Origin: an uncultured Pseudomonadota bacterium
Lineage (GTDB): Bacteria; Myxococcota_A; UBA796; SXON01
Direction of reading: 5' to 3'
Assembly: GCA_903875225.1 (NCBI GenBank)
Contig: CAIQVJ010000134.1
Location: 1-64,000, forward strand
DNA: 64,000 bases
Below are positions 35,765 to 44,249 of the stretch, in pieces (the first letter of the stretch is position 1; each line of letters opens with the position of its first letter). Under the pieces are notes generated by a model. That model saw only the letters and a list, made by a program, of their open reading frames with translations, did no database searches and had not been told where the DNA came from. The position numbers and the translations under genes are program-made.

Positions 35765-36484
35765 TCAGAAAGACTGAAGTAGACACCAGCGGATCGATTT
35801 TGACAGCCCCATGAGTACGGGAACATGGGCCATGTAAAGGAAAAGCGAGCGGCGTCCGAGCCAGCCGAGCGGGTCCGAATGTTTCGCGCGCCACGTCCAG
35901 AGCGTCGCGGGCATCACGGTGGCTGCGACCACGCCCAGGAGCACGAGCCCGAACCAGGGGACAAAAGGTTGAAAGTCGAAGGTTGGCACACCCGCCGAGC
36001 CCAGGCCCGTCCACCGCAGCAGCGGGGTGTCGAAGCGCGGGTCGCCCGGCAGCCCCGCGAGCACGAGCCATCCGAGGGCCAGCGGGAGGGCCGAAAAGCC
36101 CGCACGACGCAGGGGCCAGGCCAGCATCGAACTCACGAAGATGCAGTGCAGGACACCGAAGGTGACGAACCGGCCCGGGTCGAGGACCAGGCTCGTGACG
36201 CTCACGACTGCGGCGCAACCGGCGATGCGTGCGCTGCGGAAAGCGAAGTGCGAAAACCTCACCTGATTTTCACCGGCGAGCCGCACGCTCACTCCCACCA
36301 GGAGGAAGAACGTGCCGGCGACCGTTCGTTGGTACGCTCTCCAGCCCGCGGCGCCGAAGTCGATCTGGGCGAACCCCTCCTCCGTGGCGAACCACGCTGC
36401 GTGGTAGGCGATCATCGCCAGGATCGCGGCGCCTCGTACGGCGTCGACGACCGCAGCACGGCCGGGGGGAGGGGGGGCGGGCAT
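35765..36484 (-). CDS. DUF1624 / heparan-alpha-glucosaminide N-acetyltransferase-like membrane protein
   Basis: This 239-residue integral membrane protein starts with the family block VDAVRGAAILAMIAYHAAW, containing the Arg and His seen in transmembrane acyltransferases. About seven hydrophobic helices follow, with an Arg-rich loop near LGRRSLFLYMAHVP at the end. Relatives transfer acyl groups from acyl-CoA across the membrane to extracytoplasmic sugars. The donor and acceptor here are unknown. It precedes the giant lipoprotein gene's promoter region on the same strand, with 56 bases between its stop and the next start. Confidence 0.8.
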   Translation of the reverse strand: MPAPPPPGRAAVVDAVRGAAILAMIAYHAAWFATEEGFAQIDFGAAGWRAYQRTVAGTFFLLVGVSVRLAGENQVRFSHFAFRSARIAGCAAVVSVTSLVLDPGRFVTFGVLHCIFVSSMLAWPLRRAGFSALPLALGWLVLAGLPGDPRFDTPLLRWTGLGSAGVPTFDFQPFVPWFGLVLLGVVAATVMPATLWTWRAKHSDPLGWLGRRSLFLYMAHVPVLMGLSKSIRWCLLQSF

Positions 36485-36557
36485 CGGACGGGTGGCTCGT
36501 CCCGCCTCTTACCGTCTTTGCCGCGAGCGGAAGCGCGCCGGCGGCCAGCTGCCGCCG

Positions 36558-37475
36558 TCAGAGCCCCGATGCCACGACCTGCCCGATCCGCTGCGCCTGC
36601 GCGCCGGAGATCTTCATCTCCGCGAATGGCGTGAAGGGATCGGCCACGAGGTCGCGGCGCACCTCCATGCACAGCACGCGTCCAGGGTGCCGGGCCGCGT
36701 GGTGGAACGCCCAGGTGCTCGGGTGCAAGGGGTAGGTCTCCCCCGAGGCAGCCGTGATGCCCACCGCAGCGAATCCGGTGACCAGACGCTGGAGCAGGCC
36801 GGGGTCGATCAGCAATGTGCCGTCGAGTCCCCTGCCGATGACGTCGACCTCGGGTCGAAGCGGCCACGTGGCAGCCACGTCGGGGAGGTAGGCATGGTGC
36901 AGGTTTGCGACGATCCCGGAGTCGACCTCCACGTCTACGGATCGCGGGGCGTAGGTGTGGAGCAGCAGCGCAGTGCCCCCCGGCCGGCACACGGTGTCGA
37001 TCGCCATCGTGGCGGCGTCCACGTAGGCCTGGTGCAGGCTGGTGAGCAGCGAGAGATCCGATGGAGCGGTGATCCAGGGCGGCACGCCGGGCGTGACCTT
37101 GCCCTCGCGGAAGGACTCGCTGGAGGCGCCGATCACGCGGTTGCAGTCGATGAACGTGCGGGGGATCTCGCTGCACAGCACCCAGGCGCTGCGCTCCGGA
37201 AACCGGGCGACCCATGCCTGCGCCGTCGCAATGGCGATCTCGGGCGCGCCCGCGTCGGTGTTGACGTGAAAGAAGTCGATGAGGTCCGCGGCGATGTCGC
37301 CGGTGAGCCGGCTGCGGAGCTCCGTGTAGTGGAGGGTCCGGGTGGCCCCGTGGGGGACCTCGATCAGGAGGCCGGGTGCGCGGTCGTCCGGGTGTGCGGA
37401 TCCCCGGATCTCCTGCAGGCTGTAGATGCCGGGACTTCCGGTGGGGGGCCTCCGGGTGGATGTGGTCGGCAACAT
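36558..37475 (-). CDS. N-formylglutamate amidohydrolase-like protein
   Basis: This 305-residue protein has the family features LLIEVPHGAT near residue 37 and FIDCNRVIG in the middle, which place it in the N-formylglutamate amidohydrolase superfamily of zinc-dependent enzymes. The conserved histidine and the Asp-Cys-Asn-Arg block support catalysis. Relatives act in histidine degradation or on other N-formyl or amide substrates; no hut genes are nearby, so the substrate is open. ATG 37475 gives a sensible length; the frame extends for another 400 codons antisense to the EAL gene, which I reject. Confidence 0.75.
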   Translation of the reverse strand: MLPTTSTRRPPTGSPGIYSLQEIRGSAHPDDRAPGLLIEVPHGATRTLHYTELRSRLTGDIAADLIDFFHVNTDAGAPEIAIATAQAWVARFPERSAWVLCSEIPRTFIDCNRVIGASSESFREGKVTPGVPPWITAPSDLSLLTSLHQAYVDAATMAIDTVCRPGGTALLLHTYAPRSVDVEVDSGIVANLHHAYLPDVAATWPLRPEVDVIGRGLDGTLLIDPGLLQRLVTGFAAVGITAASGETYPLHPSTWAFHHAARHPGRVLCMEVRRDLVADPFTPFAEMKISGAQAQRIGQVVASGL

Positions 37476-37540
37476 GGGCTCCGGGGTGCGGGGGAAGGCA
37501 GGCCGCTCGCGGTGTACTGGCCCGACGCGGCGTCGCGCCA

Positions 37541-37546
37541 TAACGT
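37541..37546 (+). promoter_or_regulatory. -10 element, leaderless start of the EAL gene
   Basis: TAACGT lies seven bases before the ATG at 37554 with no Shine-Dalgarno sequence in between. Confidence 0.45.
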
Positions 37547-37553
37547 ACGGCAC

Positions 37554-38705
37554 ATGTCCCAGCGTATCGTCCTTGCGCCCGGAGAGGTCCTGTTCACCCA
37601 GGGCGACGAGGGGCAGGACGCCTACATCATCGTGAGCGGCGCGGTGCACATCAAGGCGGTGCGCCGCGGGGTGGACGCGCTGGTGAACGTGCTCGGGCCC
37701 GGGGAGATGCTCGGGGAGCTCGCGCTCATCGACGGCGGACCGCGCACGGCCACGGCCATCGCTGCCGAGCGGACGGAGCTCGCGCAGGTGACGAACGCCC
37801 AGATCGCGGAGCGGATGAGCCGTGCCGACCCCGTCCTCTCGCTCCTGCTCACACAGGCGATGCGTCACTTTCGTCGGGAGATCCAGGACCCCGTGCACGA
37901 GCGTCCCGCCTCCGTGGTCGCGATCGAGCGCATGCGCCTCGAGGGCGAGCTTGCCGGAGCCGTGGAGCGGCGGGAGCTGGAGCTCTGGTATCAGCCGATC
38001 GTCGACCTCGACGCATGCACGGTCGCCGGGTTCGAGGCCCTCGTGCGCTGGCGGCATCCCGACCGGGGCCTCGTCTCCCCGGCAGACTTCATCCCGCTGG
38101 CCGAGGCGAGCGGGTTGATCGTGCCGATCGGGGAGTGGGTGATCGACGAGGGCGCGCGGGCGCTCTGCGAGCTGGACGACATGCCGGGAGAGCCCCGGTT
38201 CATGAGCGTCAACGTGTCCGGTCGGCAGCTCGACTCGCCTGGTCTGCTCGAGACCGTCCGGCGCGCCGTTCGCACGGTGGGCGCCCCGAACCGACTGCAC
38301 CTCGAGATGACGGAGGGGGTGCTCATCCAGAGCCCGGCAGCCCGCGATGCGGTGCGTGCGTGCAAGGAGCTCGGCGCAGGGCTCTTCCTCGACGACTTCG
38401 GCACCGGCTACTCGTCGCTGGCCTACCTGAACCAGCTCCCGTTCGATGCCCTGAAGATCGATCACTCGTTCGCCCGCAAGATGGAGGAGATGGGCGACGG
38501 GCACAAGCTCATCCTCGCGATCGTCGGCCTCGCAGCCACCCTCGGGCGCGCGGTGGTGATGGAGGGCATCGAGACCGCAGGGCAGCGTGACGCCTACCGC
38601 GCGATGGGGGGCCGGCTCTGCCAGGGCTACCTTTTTGCGCGTCCGGCCCCGCTCGCCGCGGCCCGGGAGCTGCTGACGAGTTCGCACCGCCTGCCCTGGG
38701 GATAG
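37554..38705 (+). CDS. Cyclic-nucleotide-binding EAL phosphodiesterase
   Basis: This 383-residue protein combines an N-terminal cNMP-binding domain (residues 1-115, with GELALIDGGPRTATA as the phosphate-binding cassette) and an EAL domain (about 128-375). Catalytic motifs are all present: EAL at 161-163, LEMTEGV, DDFGTGYSSL, the lysine in ALKIDHS and the glutamate in MEGIET. It should therefore hydrolyse cyclic di-GMP, possibly under control of cAMP or cGMP. No GGDEF domain is attached. It is divergent from the amidohydrolase-like gene (78 bases) and two bases before the DUF4236 gene. Confidence 0.92.
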   Translation: MSQRIVLAPGEVLFTQGDEGQDAYIIVSGAVHIKAVRRGVDALVNVLGPGEMLGELALIDGGPRTATAIAAERTELAQVTNAQIAERMSRADPVLSLLLTQAMRHFRREIQDPVHERPASVVAIERMRLEGELAGAVERRELELWYQPIVDLDACTVAGFEALVRWRHPDRGLVSPADFIPLAEASGLIVPIGEWVIDEGARALCELDDMPGEPRFMSVNVSGRQLDSPGLLETVRRAVRTVGAPNRLHLEMTEGVLIQSPAARDAVRACKELGAGLFLDDFGTGYSSLAYLNQLPFDALKIDHSFARKMEEMGDGHKLILAIVGLAATLGRAVVMEGIETAGQRDAYRAMGGRLCQGYLFARPAPLAAARELLTSSHRLPWG

Positions 38706-38707
38706 CG

Positions 38708-38917
38708 ATGGGCTTCTACTTCTCGAAGAGCTTCCGGTTCGGCCCCCTGCGCCTGAACCTCTCGCGCGCCGGGTTCGGGGTCTCCATCGGGGTCCGCGGG
38801 TTTCGCATCGGCCTGAACCGGTTCGGGATCTACCTCTCGATCTCGAAAGGCGTACTGCGGTACCGGACCTACCTCAGTGGGAGGAAGGAGCGGGTGTCCG
38901 AGGAGGTCGGCGATTGA
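38708..38917 (+). CDS. DUF4236 small protein
   Basis: This 69-residue protein begins MGFYFSKSFRFGPLRLNLS and continues with alternating Gly, Arg and hydrophobic residues (GFGVSIGVRGFRIGL), matching the short DUF4236 domain. The function of the family is unknown. The start codon is two bases after the EAL stop, which makes co-translation likely and could link it to cyclic di-GMP signalling, though that is only context. Confidence 0.85.
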   Translation: MGFYFSKSFRFGPLRLNLSRAGFGVSIGVRGFRIGLNRFGIYLSISKGVLRYRTYLSGRKERVSEEVGD

Positions 38918-38941
38918 GCGGACGCAGGGCTCCGAGCCGAG

Positions 38942-38947
38942 TAGTGT
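38942..38947 (+). promoter_or_regulatory. -10 element, leaderless start
   Basis: TAGTGT is five bases before the ATG at 38953, which is the only possible start of the propeller gene. Confidence 0.4.
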
Positions 38948-38952
38948 AGGCG

Positions 38953-41262
38953 ATGCTCTTCTTCGTCGGTCTGGCGTTCGCCCACGTCCCGCACTCGGTG
39001 ATCCCGGCTCTCGCCAGCGATCCGGGGCTCGCCGAGGACCTGCCCTGGTTCTGCACGCACGACTACGGCGGAGCGAGTGAGCTCCTCGAGAGCACCGATG
39101 GGGGGGACACGTGGTCCGCAGTGGGGGGCGACCCGACGCGTGACGTGCTCCTCGACGCGGGCTGGACCAACGCGGGCGAGGTGATCCTCCTCGCCGAGGA
39201 CCGGTACTGGTGGTCGGTGGACGCTGGCGGCACGTGGAACGAGGCCGCGCTGGATGGCGTGGCCGCGCACGTCGCGTCGGGTGACGGGCTCGCGATCGCC
39301 ACGGACGACGGGCTTCGGGTCGGAGGGGTCGGCGCGCTGGAGACCGTAGGATCGGGGGAAGCCTTCGTGGACGTGAGCTTCGGCCCGGGCGGTTTCGCTG
39401 CCGTGGGGCAGGGGGTGTGGGTGGACGGCGGGGTGGGGGCCTGGGCGCCGATCGAAAGCCCCGTCGGGACCGTGACCCGCGCGCTCGCGGCCCCGGACGC
39501 CGTCTACGCAGGCACGGCGGACGGCTCGGTCTGGCGCTGGAATGGGGCTGCATGGTCCGCTTGCGGTGCCACGCCCTATGCAGGCGCCGACCACCCCTCG
39601 GTGGTCGCGTTGGCGGCAGACGGGTCGAGGCTCCTGGTGGCCTCCGCCGGCCGGGGGCCCGCGGTCTCGACGGACCAGTGCCGCACCTGGACCGACATCG
39701 CAGCCCCCCTGGACTCGAGCTTCGGCGGGGCGGGGGGCGCGCGCGACGACGACGAGACCACCAGCACCCTCACGATTGCGGGAGATCACATCATCCAGGC
39801 CGGCTGGGCAGGGTTCGCGTTCACCACCGACGGGGGCGCGACCTGGACGAAGCGGGCCGTGCTGGCGCCGGACCTGCTCCGCGGCATCGCGTTCTCCCCG
39901 GACTTCGACCATGACGGCGTCGTGCTGATGGGCGGGTTCTCGGGCGGCGTCGACCGGAGCGAGGACGGCGGGCGCACCTGGTCCTCCACCGGCATCGGCG
40001 TTCCCGCCCCCAACATCCAGCAGATCCTCTACGCGCCCGGAGATCCGCAGCGCGTGTACATCGACGCGAACCACACGCTCGCCCGCAGCCGAGACGGTGG
40101 GCGCACCTGGGAGGACGTGGACGTCGCGTGCGGCTCTGCCTGCCACGGCTGGACCGTGATCGCGGACGGGTCGCTCTGGCAGGCCGGCGTGCCCGTTGCC
40201 GGGAACGCGTTCGGAGTGTCCACCAACGCGGCCGTCAGCCGGGATGGAGGCGTGACCTGGTCCGACGTCGAGGGGCTCGATCCCGGCGTGGAGTGGGACA
40301 ACTTCTACGACACGACCGAGCGACTGTGCGTGACGGGCGGCGACCTCCTCGTGTGCTCGGCGGACAGCGGTGCCACCTGGCAGACGGTGAGCGACTCCAG
40401 CGACCGGGTGATTGCCATGCTGGACGTGGGCGAGGTCGAACTCACCGCCGTCGAGGACCAGGGCATCTGGCGCACGGTGGGCGGATCGGCGGAGCTCGTG
40501 TGGGATGGCTCCGACGACCCGGTGTTCACCCTCTCCCGTGCAGACGACGACACGCTCGTCGCGACGACGCGCGGCGCGCGAGTCCTGCGCAGCGACGACG
40601 TGGGCGCGACCTGGTCCGACACCGGCATCGACCTTCCCGCGGCCGTCCCGGCTGTCGCTGTTCGCCCCGGCTTCGCCGCCCACCCGGACGTCCTGCTCGC
40701 CACCTACGACGGGGGCTGGCTCTACAACGCCGACGGCGACGCGCGGTTCGGCCGGTACGAGCGCGTCGACAACTCCAGCGGGTTTGCAGAGACCGAGGGC
40801 GTCGTGACGAAGGACGATCCGGCAGCCGCCCTGGGTAGCTGCGCCTCGATGCGGCCTGCGAGCGCGATCCGCGTGCTGGTGCGCGGCTCACGCGTGCGGG
40901 TGCTCGGGCGCGCCGGCGGGCAGAGCCAGGCGATCGTCCGGATCGACGGCGCCCAGGTCGCGACCGTCGGCGGGAGCGTGGTGGACGACGCGCAGGGGGA
41001 GATCTGGCGATCGGGGGCGCTCCCCGACGCGTGGCATCACGTGGAGGTCGCTGGCCAGCTTGGTGAGGATCTCTGCGTGGACGGGATCGAGGCCACGGCA
41101 GAAGGTGCCGTGCTCGACGTGCCGGATCTGGAGCCCGATCCGGGGGACACGGGAACGGGCGGGGGCCGACGCTGCGGGTGTGGCGACAAGGGCGGCGGCG
41201 ACGCAGTGGGGATCGTGCTGATCGGGCTCTGGGCGGTGGGGGGGAGGAGGAGGGCGAGGTGA
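38953..41262 (+). CDS. Asp-box beta-propeller protein with MYXO-CTERM
   Basis: This 769-residue exported protein has a very short signal, MLFFVGLAFA, with no Lys or Arg, and its ATG is the only start available. It contains at least eight Asp-box motifs of the type S-x-D-x-G-x-T-W (for example SEDGGRTWSST and SRDGGVTWSDV), which build sialidase- or sortilin-like propellers; typical sialidase catalytic residues are not evident, so a binding role is likely. The C-terminus has an acidic Asp/Pro spacer, GGGRRCGCGDKGGG, a hydrophobic stretch and RRRAR, fitting MYXO-CTERM anchoring. A hairpin follows at 41272-41296. Confidence 0.85.
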   Translation: MLFFVGLAFAHVPHSVIPALASDPGLAEDLPWFCTHDYGGASELLESTDGGDTWSAVGGDPTRDVLLDAGWTNAGEVILLAEDRYWWSVDAGGTWNEAALDGVAAHVASGDGLAIATDDGLRVGGVGALETVGSGEAFVDVSFGPGGFAAVGQGVWVDGGVGAWAPIESPVGTVTRALAAPDAVYAGTADGSVWRWNGAAWSACGATPYAGADHPSVVALAADGSRLLVASAGRGPAVSTDQCRTWTDIAAPLDSSFGGAGGARDDDETTSTLTIAGDHIIQAGWAGFAFTTDGGATWTKRAVLAPDLLRGIAFSPDFDHDGVVLMGGFSGGVDRSEDGGRTWSSTGIGVPAPNIQQILYAPGDPQRVYIDANHTLARSRDGGRTWEDVDVACGSACHGWTVIADGSLWQAGVPVAGNAFGVSTNAAVSRDGGVTWSDVEGLDPGVEWDNFYDTTERLCVTGGDLLVCSADSGATWQTVSDSSDRVIAMLDVGEVELTAVEDQGIWRTVGGSAELVWDGSDDPVFTLSRADDDTLVATTRGARVLRSDDVGATWSDTGIDLPAAVPAVAVRPGFAAHPDVLLATYDGGWLYNADGDARFGRYERVDNSSGFAETEGVVTKDDPAAALGSCASMRPASAIRVLVRGSRVRVLGRAGGQSQAIVRIDGAQVATVGGSVVDDAQGEIWRSGALPDAWHHVEVAGQLGEDLCVDGIEATAEGAVLDVPDLEPDPGDTGTGGGRRCGCGDKGGGDAVGIVLIGLWAVGGRRRAR

Positions 41263-41271
41263 GGCGGCGGT

Positions 41272-41296
41272 GAGACTCCGTCGGTCCGGGAGTCTC
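41272..41296 (+). terminator. Hairpin terminator after the propeller gene
   Basis: GAGACTCC (41272-41279) pairs perfectly with GGAGTCTC (41289-41296) around a nine-base loop. It separates the propeller gene from the glycosyltransferase promoter; there is no T-tract. Confidence 0.55.
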
Positions 41297-41318
41297 GGCC
41301 CCACGTCGGGGCGCGGGC

Positions 41319-41324
41319 TATGTT
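41319..41324 (+). promoter_or_regulatory. -10 element, leaderless start of the GT2 gene
   Basis: TATGTT is exactly six bases before the ATG at 41331, which is the most upstream start in the frame. No Shine-Dalgarno sequence is present. Confidence 0.6.
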
Positions 41325-41330
41325 TGACCC

Positions 41331-42275
41331 ATGCCTTTCGTCTCCATTGTCACACCCTGCTACAACGAAGAAGACAACGTCGACGAGTTGCACGCCCGCA
41401 TCGCCGCGGTGCTCGCTGCGCTTCCCCAGTACGACTACGAGCACATCTTCATCGACAACGCCTCGGCAGATCGCACGCGGGAGAAGATCACCGCGATCGC
41501 AGCGCGTGACCCGCACGTCTGGGGCATCTTCAACGCGCGGAACTTCGGGCACATCCGCTCCCCGTTCCACGGGATGATGCAGGCGCGCGGGGATGCGGTC
41601 GTCGTCATGGCGAGTGATCTCCAGGACCCCCCGGAGCTCATCGGGGAGTTCCTCGCGGGATGGGAGAAGGGCGGCAAGGTTGTGGTCGGCGTGAAGGTGA
41701 AGAGCGAGGAGTCGCTCCCCTTCTGGGTCCTCCGGTCGATCTACTACCGCCTCGTCCGCGCCATGGCCGACGTCGACCTGATCGAGCACTTCACCGGCTT
41801 TGGGCTGTACGACCGACAGGTGGTCGAGATCATGCGTGATCTCGGCGATCCCTATCCCTACGTTCGGGGCCTGGTCTCGGAGATTGGTCTACCCATAGTC
41901 CGGTTGCCGTACGCCCAGCCGCTCCGAAAGCGGGGGATCACCAAGAACAACTTCTACACGCTCTGGGACATGGCGATGCTCGGCGTCACCACGCACACCC
42001 GAATCCCGCTGCGAATGGCCACGATCGGTGGGTTTCTGGCGGGGGCGCTCTCGTTCGGCATCGCGCTCGGATACCTCATCGCCAAGCTGGTATGGTGGGA
42101 CGATTTTGAGCTTGGGTTCGCCCCGTTGCTCGTGGGCATGTTCTTCCTGGGATCCGTCCAGATGCTCACGCTGGGGATCCTCGGCGAGTACATCGGCGCG
42201 GTGCTCACGCAGGTGCGGGGCCTGCCGCACGTGGTGGAGTTGCAGAGGGTGGGGGTGGGAGCGAAAACGCGGTAG
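41331..42275 (+). CDS. Family 2 glycosyltransferase, polyprenyl-phosphate type (GtrB/DPM-like)
   Basis: This 314-residue protein has an N-terminal GT-A domain beginning MPFVSIVTPCYNEEDNVDEL with the nucleotide-binding motifs FIDNASADRT and the metal-binding ASDLQDPPEL, and ends in two membrane helices (about 225-290). This is the layout of enzymes that load glucose, mannose or another sugar onto undecaprenyl phosphate. A GtrA-like flippase partner is encoded at 48997-49416. It begins the glycan region and converges with the ThDP enzyme gene (33 bases). Confidence 0.92.
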   Translation: MPFVSIVTPCYNEEDNVDELHARIAAVLAALPQYDYEHIFIDNASADRTREKITAIAARDPHVWGIFNARNFGHIRSPFHGMMQARGDAVVVMASDLQDPPELIGEFLAGWEKGGKVVVGVKVKSEESLPFWVLRSIYYRLVRAMADVDLIEHFTGFGLYDRQVVEIMRDLGDPYPYVRGLVSEIGLPIVRLPYAQPLRKRGITKNNFYTLWDMAMLGVTTHTRIPLRMATIGGFLAGALSFGIALGYLIAKLVWWDDFELGFAPLLVGMFFLGSVQMLTLGILGEYIGAVLTQVRGLPHVVELQRVGVGAKTR

Positions 42276-42308
42276 CGCCTCGACGGCGAGAACGGGCCCG
42301 ACCGCGCC

Positions 42309-44126
42309 TCACCGCCGGAAACGGAAGGACGGAGGCAGCATGTTCGCGCTCAGCTCCTCGCGGGAGAGAAACGGGGACATGTCCTCGAGCCGGGACGAGA
42401 CCATCGTTCCATCTGGGTTTTTCCGGGAAGATAGCTTGGGTGCGAACGGCTGCGCCTGATCGATCAGCACCTCGCAGATCATGGGCCCGTCTGTCGCGAG
42501 GACGTTCTCCACTGCTTCCACCAGTTCTGCGTTGCTCGAGCACCGGGAGTAGCGGATGCTGAACGCCCGGGCGAGAAGCTCGAAGTCGGGGAACCCGACA
42601 CCGGAGGGGCGGTCGAAACCCACGGGGTTGTCCGGGAAGTAGGCATGCTGCGTCTGCCGGATGCTGTGGTAGCCGCCGTTGTTCAGGACGAAGATGCGAA
42701 TCGGCAGCCGGTGCGTCGCGATCGTCTGCAACTCCTGGAGGTTCATCATGATCGAGCCGTCGCCCGCCAGGCATGTCACGGGCTTCCGGCCGCGAGCGAA
42801 GCAAGCGCCGATCGCGGCGGGCAGATCGTACCCCATCGGCGCGGAGCCGGAATTGTGGTAGAGGCGCTGCCCCTCCCGAAGGACCGCCGCATGAAACGTG
42901 ACCGCGCAGGCCGTTCCGTCGGCGCACACGACCACCTCGCCCTGGGCGAGCTGCGAGAAGAGTGCGGCGACGAAACAGTAGGGATTCGCAGGGCCTTTTG
43001 ACTCCCAGTATTCGGGCAGGACGGTTGGGTAGCGAGCAACGCGTTCCCGGCACCATGCAAGCCACGATTCGTGTTCGACGCCGGGGCTCGTGTCACCCAC
43101 CACGTCGAGCATCTCGCGGATGATGTCGCGCACGTTGGCATGAACAGGAACATCTACCCGGATGGTCGGCTTCTCCAGTTCGGCCCGATCGATGTCGATC
43201 GCGATCAGGCGTGCCGACGGAGCAAAATTCTCCCAGTTGTACCCGACCTGTCGGATGCTAAGCCTGCAGCCCATCGCCACCACGAGATCGGCGTTCTGCA
43301 CGACGAAGTTCCCTGCACGGTCTCCGAGCGTACCTGGACGGCCGGCATAGCAGCGGTGCGAGTTCCAGAGGAGATCATGACTGTTCCACGCGGTGGTAAC
43401 CGGGATGCCGAGCTTCTCGACAAGCTGCAGAAACTCAGCGTGAGCGCCCGAGACGCGGACTCCTGAGCTCGCCAGGAACACGGGCCGATCCGCGCTCCGG
43501 ATGGCCTCGAGCACCATGATGGCCGCAGCGCGGGCGTCCGTCACACTCCACGGATCCTCGTCCGAGGGCGGCGTGTCCCCGTCGAGCCCTTCGGGATCGA
43601 TCAGCGCACCTTGCACGTTCATGGGTATGTCCAGCCAGACCGGGCCAGGACGACCGGCGTGCGCCAGCCGCCAGGCGCGTTCGAGGTGGCGGCGGATGGA
43701 TCGCGGCTCCACGACCACTGCCGCGTACTTCGTGATGGGCCCTACAATAGAGACGATGTCGGCCTCCTGATCACCGAGCTGCCGCAGTGGCAACCCGGTG
43801 CTACGGGCCATGGTGTCGTGCCGGACGTTCCCAGAGACGACGATCACGGCCAGGGAGTCGACCCAGGCGCCCCAGACCCCGGTGATCGCGTTCGTGCCGC
43901 CCGGCCCACTGGTCACATTCACCACCGCGACCCGGTTCGTCAGCCGGAAGTAGCTCTCGGCGGCGATCGCACAAGCCTGCTCGTGGTGGCAACACACCAC
44001 CTCCAGCCGCCGCTCGCGCCCGAAGGCATCGTTCAGGTGCATCGCGCCGCCCCCCGTCACCATGAACACATGTTCCGCACCCCGATCGGCAAGCCAACGG
44101 GAAATGAAGTCAGCGACGCGAATCAT
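42309..44126 (-). CDS. ThDP-dependent acetolactate-synthase-like enzyme of glycan metabolism
   Basis: This 605-residue protein has the three domains of the acetolactate synthase family. The ThDP-activating glutamate is E49 in CHHEQACAIAAESY, and the C-terminal cofactor motif runs from GDGSIMMNLQEL to FVLNNGGYHS. It is not the housekeeping ilvB: there is no ilvN or ilvC nearby, and the genes across the promoter encode an aldolase, an SDR and a cyclase-like enzyme. A YerE-like role, adding a two-carbon unit from pyruvate to a CDP-keto-sugar, is one plausible option because CDP-deoxysugar genes are close. AGGAG five bases before the ATG sets translation apart from the leaderless neighbours. Confidence 0.85.
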   Translation of the reverse strand: MIRVADFISRWLADRGAEHVFMVTGGGAMHLNDAFGRERRLEVVCCHHEQACAIAAESYFRLTNRVAVVNVTSGPGGTNAITGVWGAWVDSLAVIVVSGNVRHDTMARSTGLPLRQLGDQEADIVSIVGPITKYAAVVVEPRSIRRHLERAWRLAHAGRPGPVWLDIPMNVQGALIDPEGLDGDTPPSDEDPWSVTDARAAAIMVLEAIRSADRPVFLASSGVRVSGAHAEFLQLVEKLGIPVTTAWNSHDLLWNSHRCYAGRPGTLGDRAGNFVVQNADLVVAMGCRLSIRQVGYNWENFAPSARLIAIDIDRAELEKPTIRVDVPVHANVRDIIREMLDVVGDTSPGVEHESWLAWCRERVARYPTVLPEYWESKGPANPYCFVAALFSQLAQGEVVVCADGTACAVTFHAAVLREGQRLYHNSGSAPMGYDLPAAIGACFARGRKPVTCLAGDGSIMMNLQELQTIATHRLPIRIFVLNNGGYHSIRQTQHAYFPDNPVGFDRPSGVGFPDFELLARAFSIRYSRCSSNAELVEAVENVLATDGPMICEVLIDQAQPFAPKLSSRKNPDGTMVSSRLEDMSPFLSREELSANMLPPSFRFRR

Positions 44127-44199
44127 GCGGGCTCCTGAAAGTCAGGCTGTGGCTTATCCTGTCCTCGGGGGGAGTCTGGCGTGCGCGCGTGGCGCATCA

Positions 44200-44205
44200 T
44201 ATAAT
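44200..44205 (+). promoter_or_regulatory. -10 element of the aldolase-SDR-cyclase operon
   Basis: A perfect TATAAT lies 44 bases before the ATG at 44250, with AGGA at 44237-44240 as ribosome-binding site. No convincing -35 hexamer is visible at 17 bases. It is the only perfect consensus -10 that I noticed in a gene promoter here. Confidence 0.6.
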
Positions 44206-44249
44206 GCGGGCGCTCTCACGAAACCCGAACCCCAACAGGATCCGCCGCC

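Noticed and set aside
36558..38687. 709-codon minus-strand frame spanning the EAL gene and the amidohydrolase-like gene
   Set aside because: Only the part from 37475 downwards has family motifs; the rest is antisense to the clearly coding cNMP-EAL gene.
42309..44126. Housekeeping acetolactate synthase ilvB
   Set aside because: No small subunit or other branched-chain amino acid genes nearby; the setting is a glycan locus with an aldolase and a cyclase.
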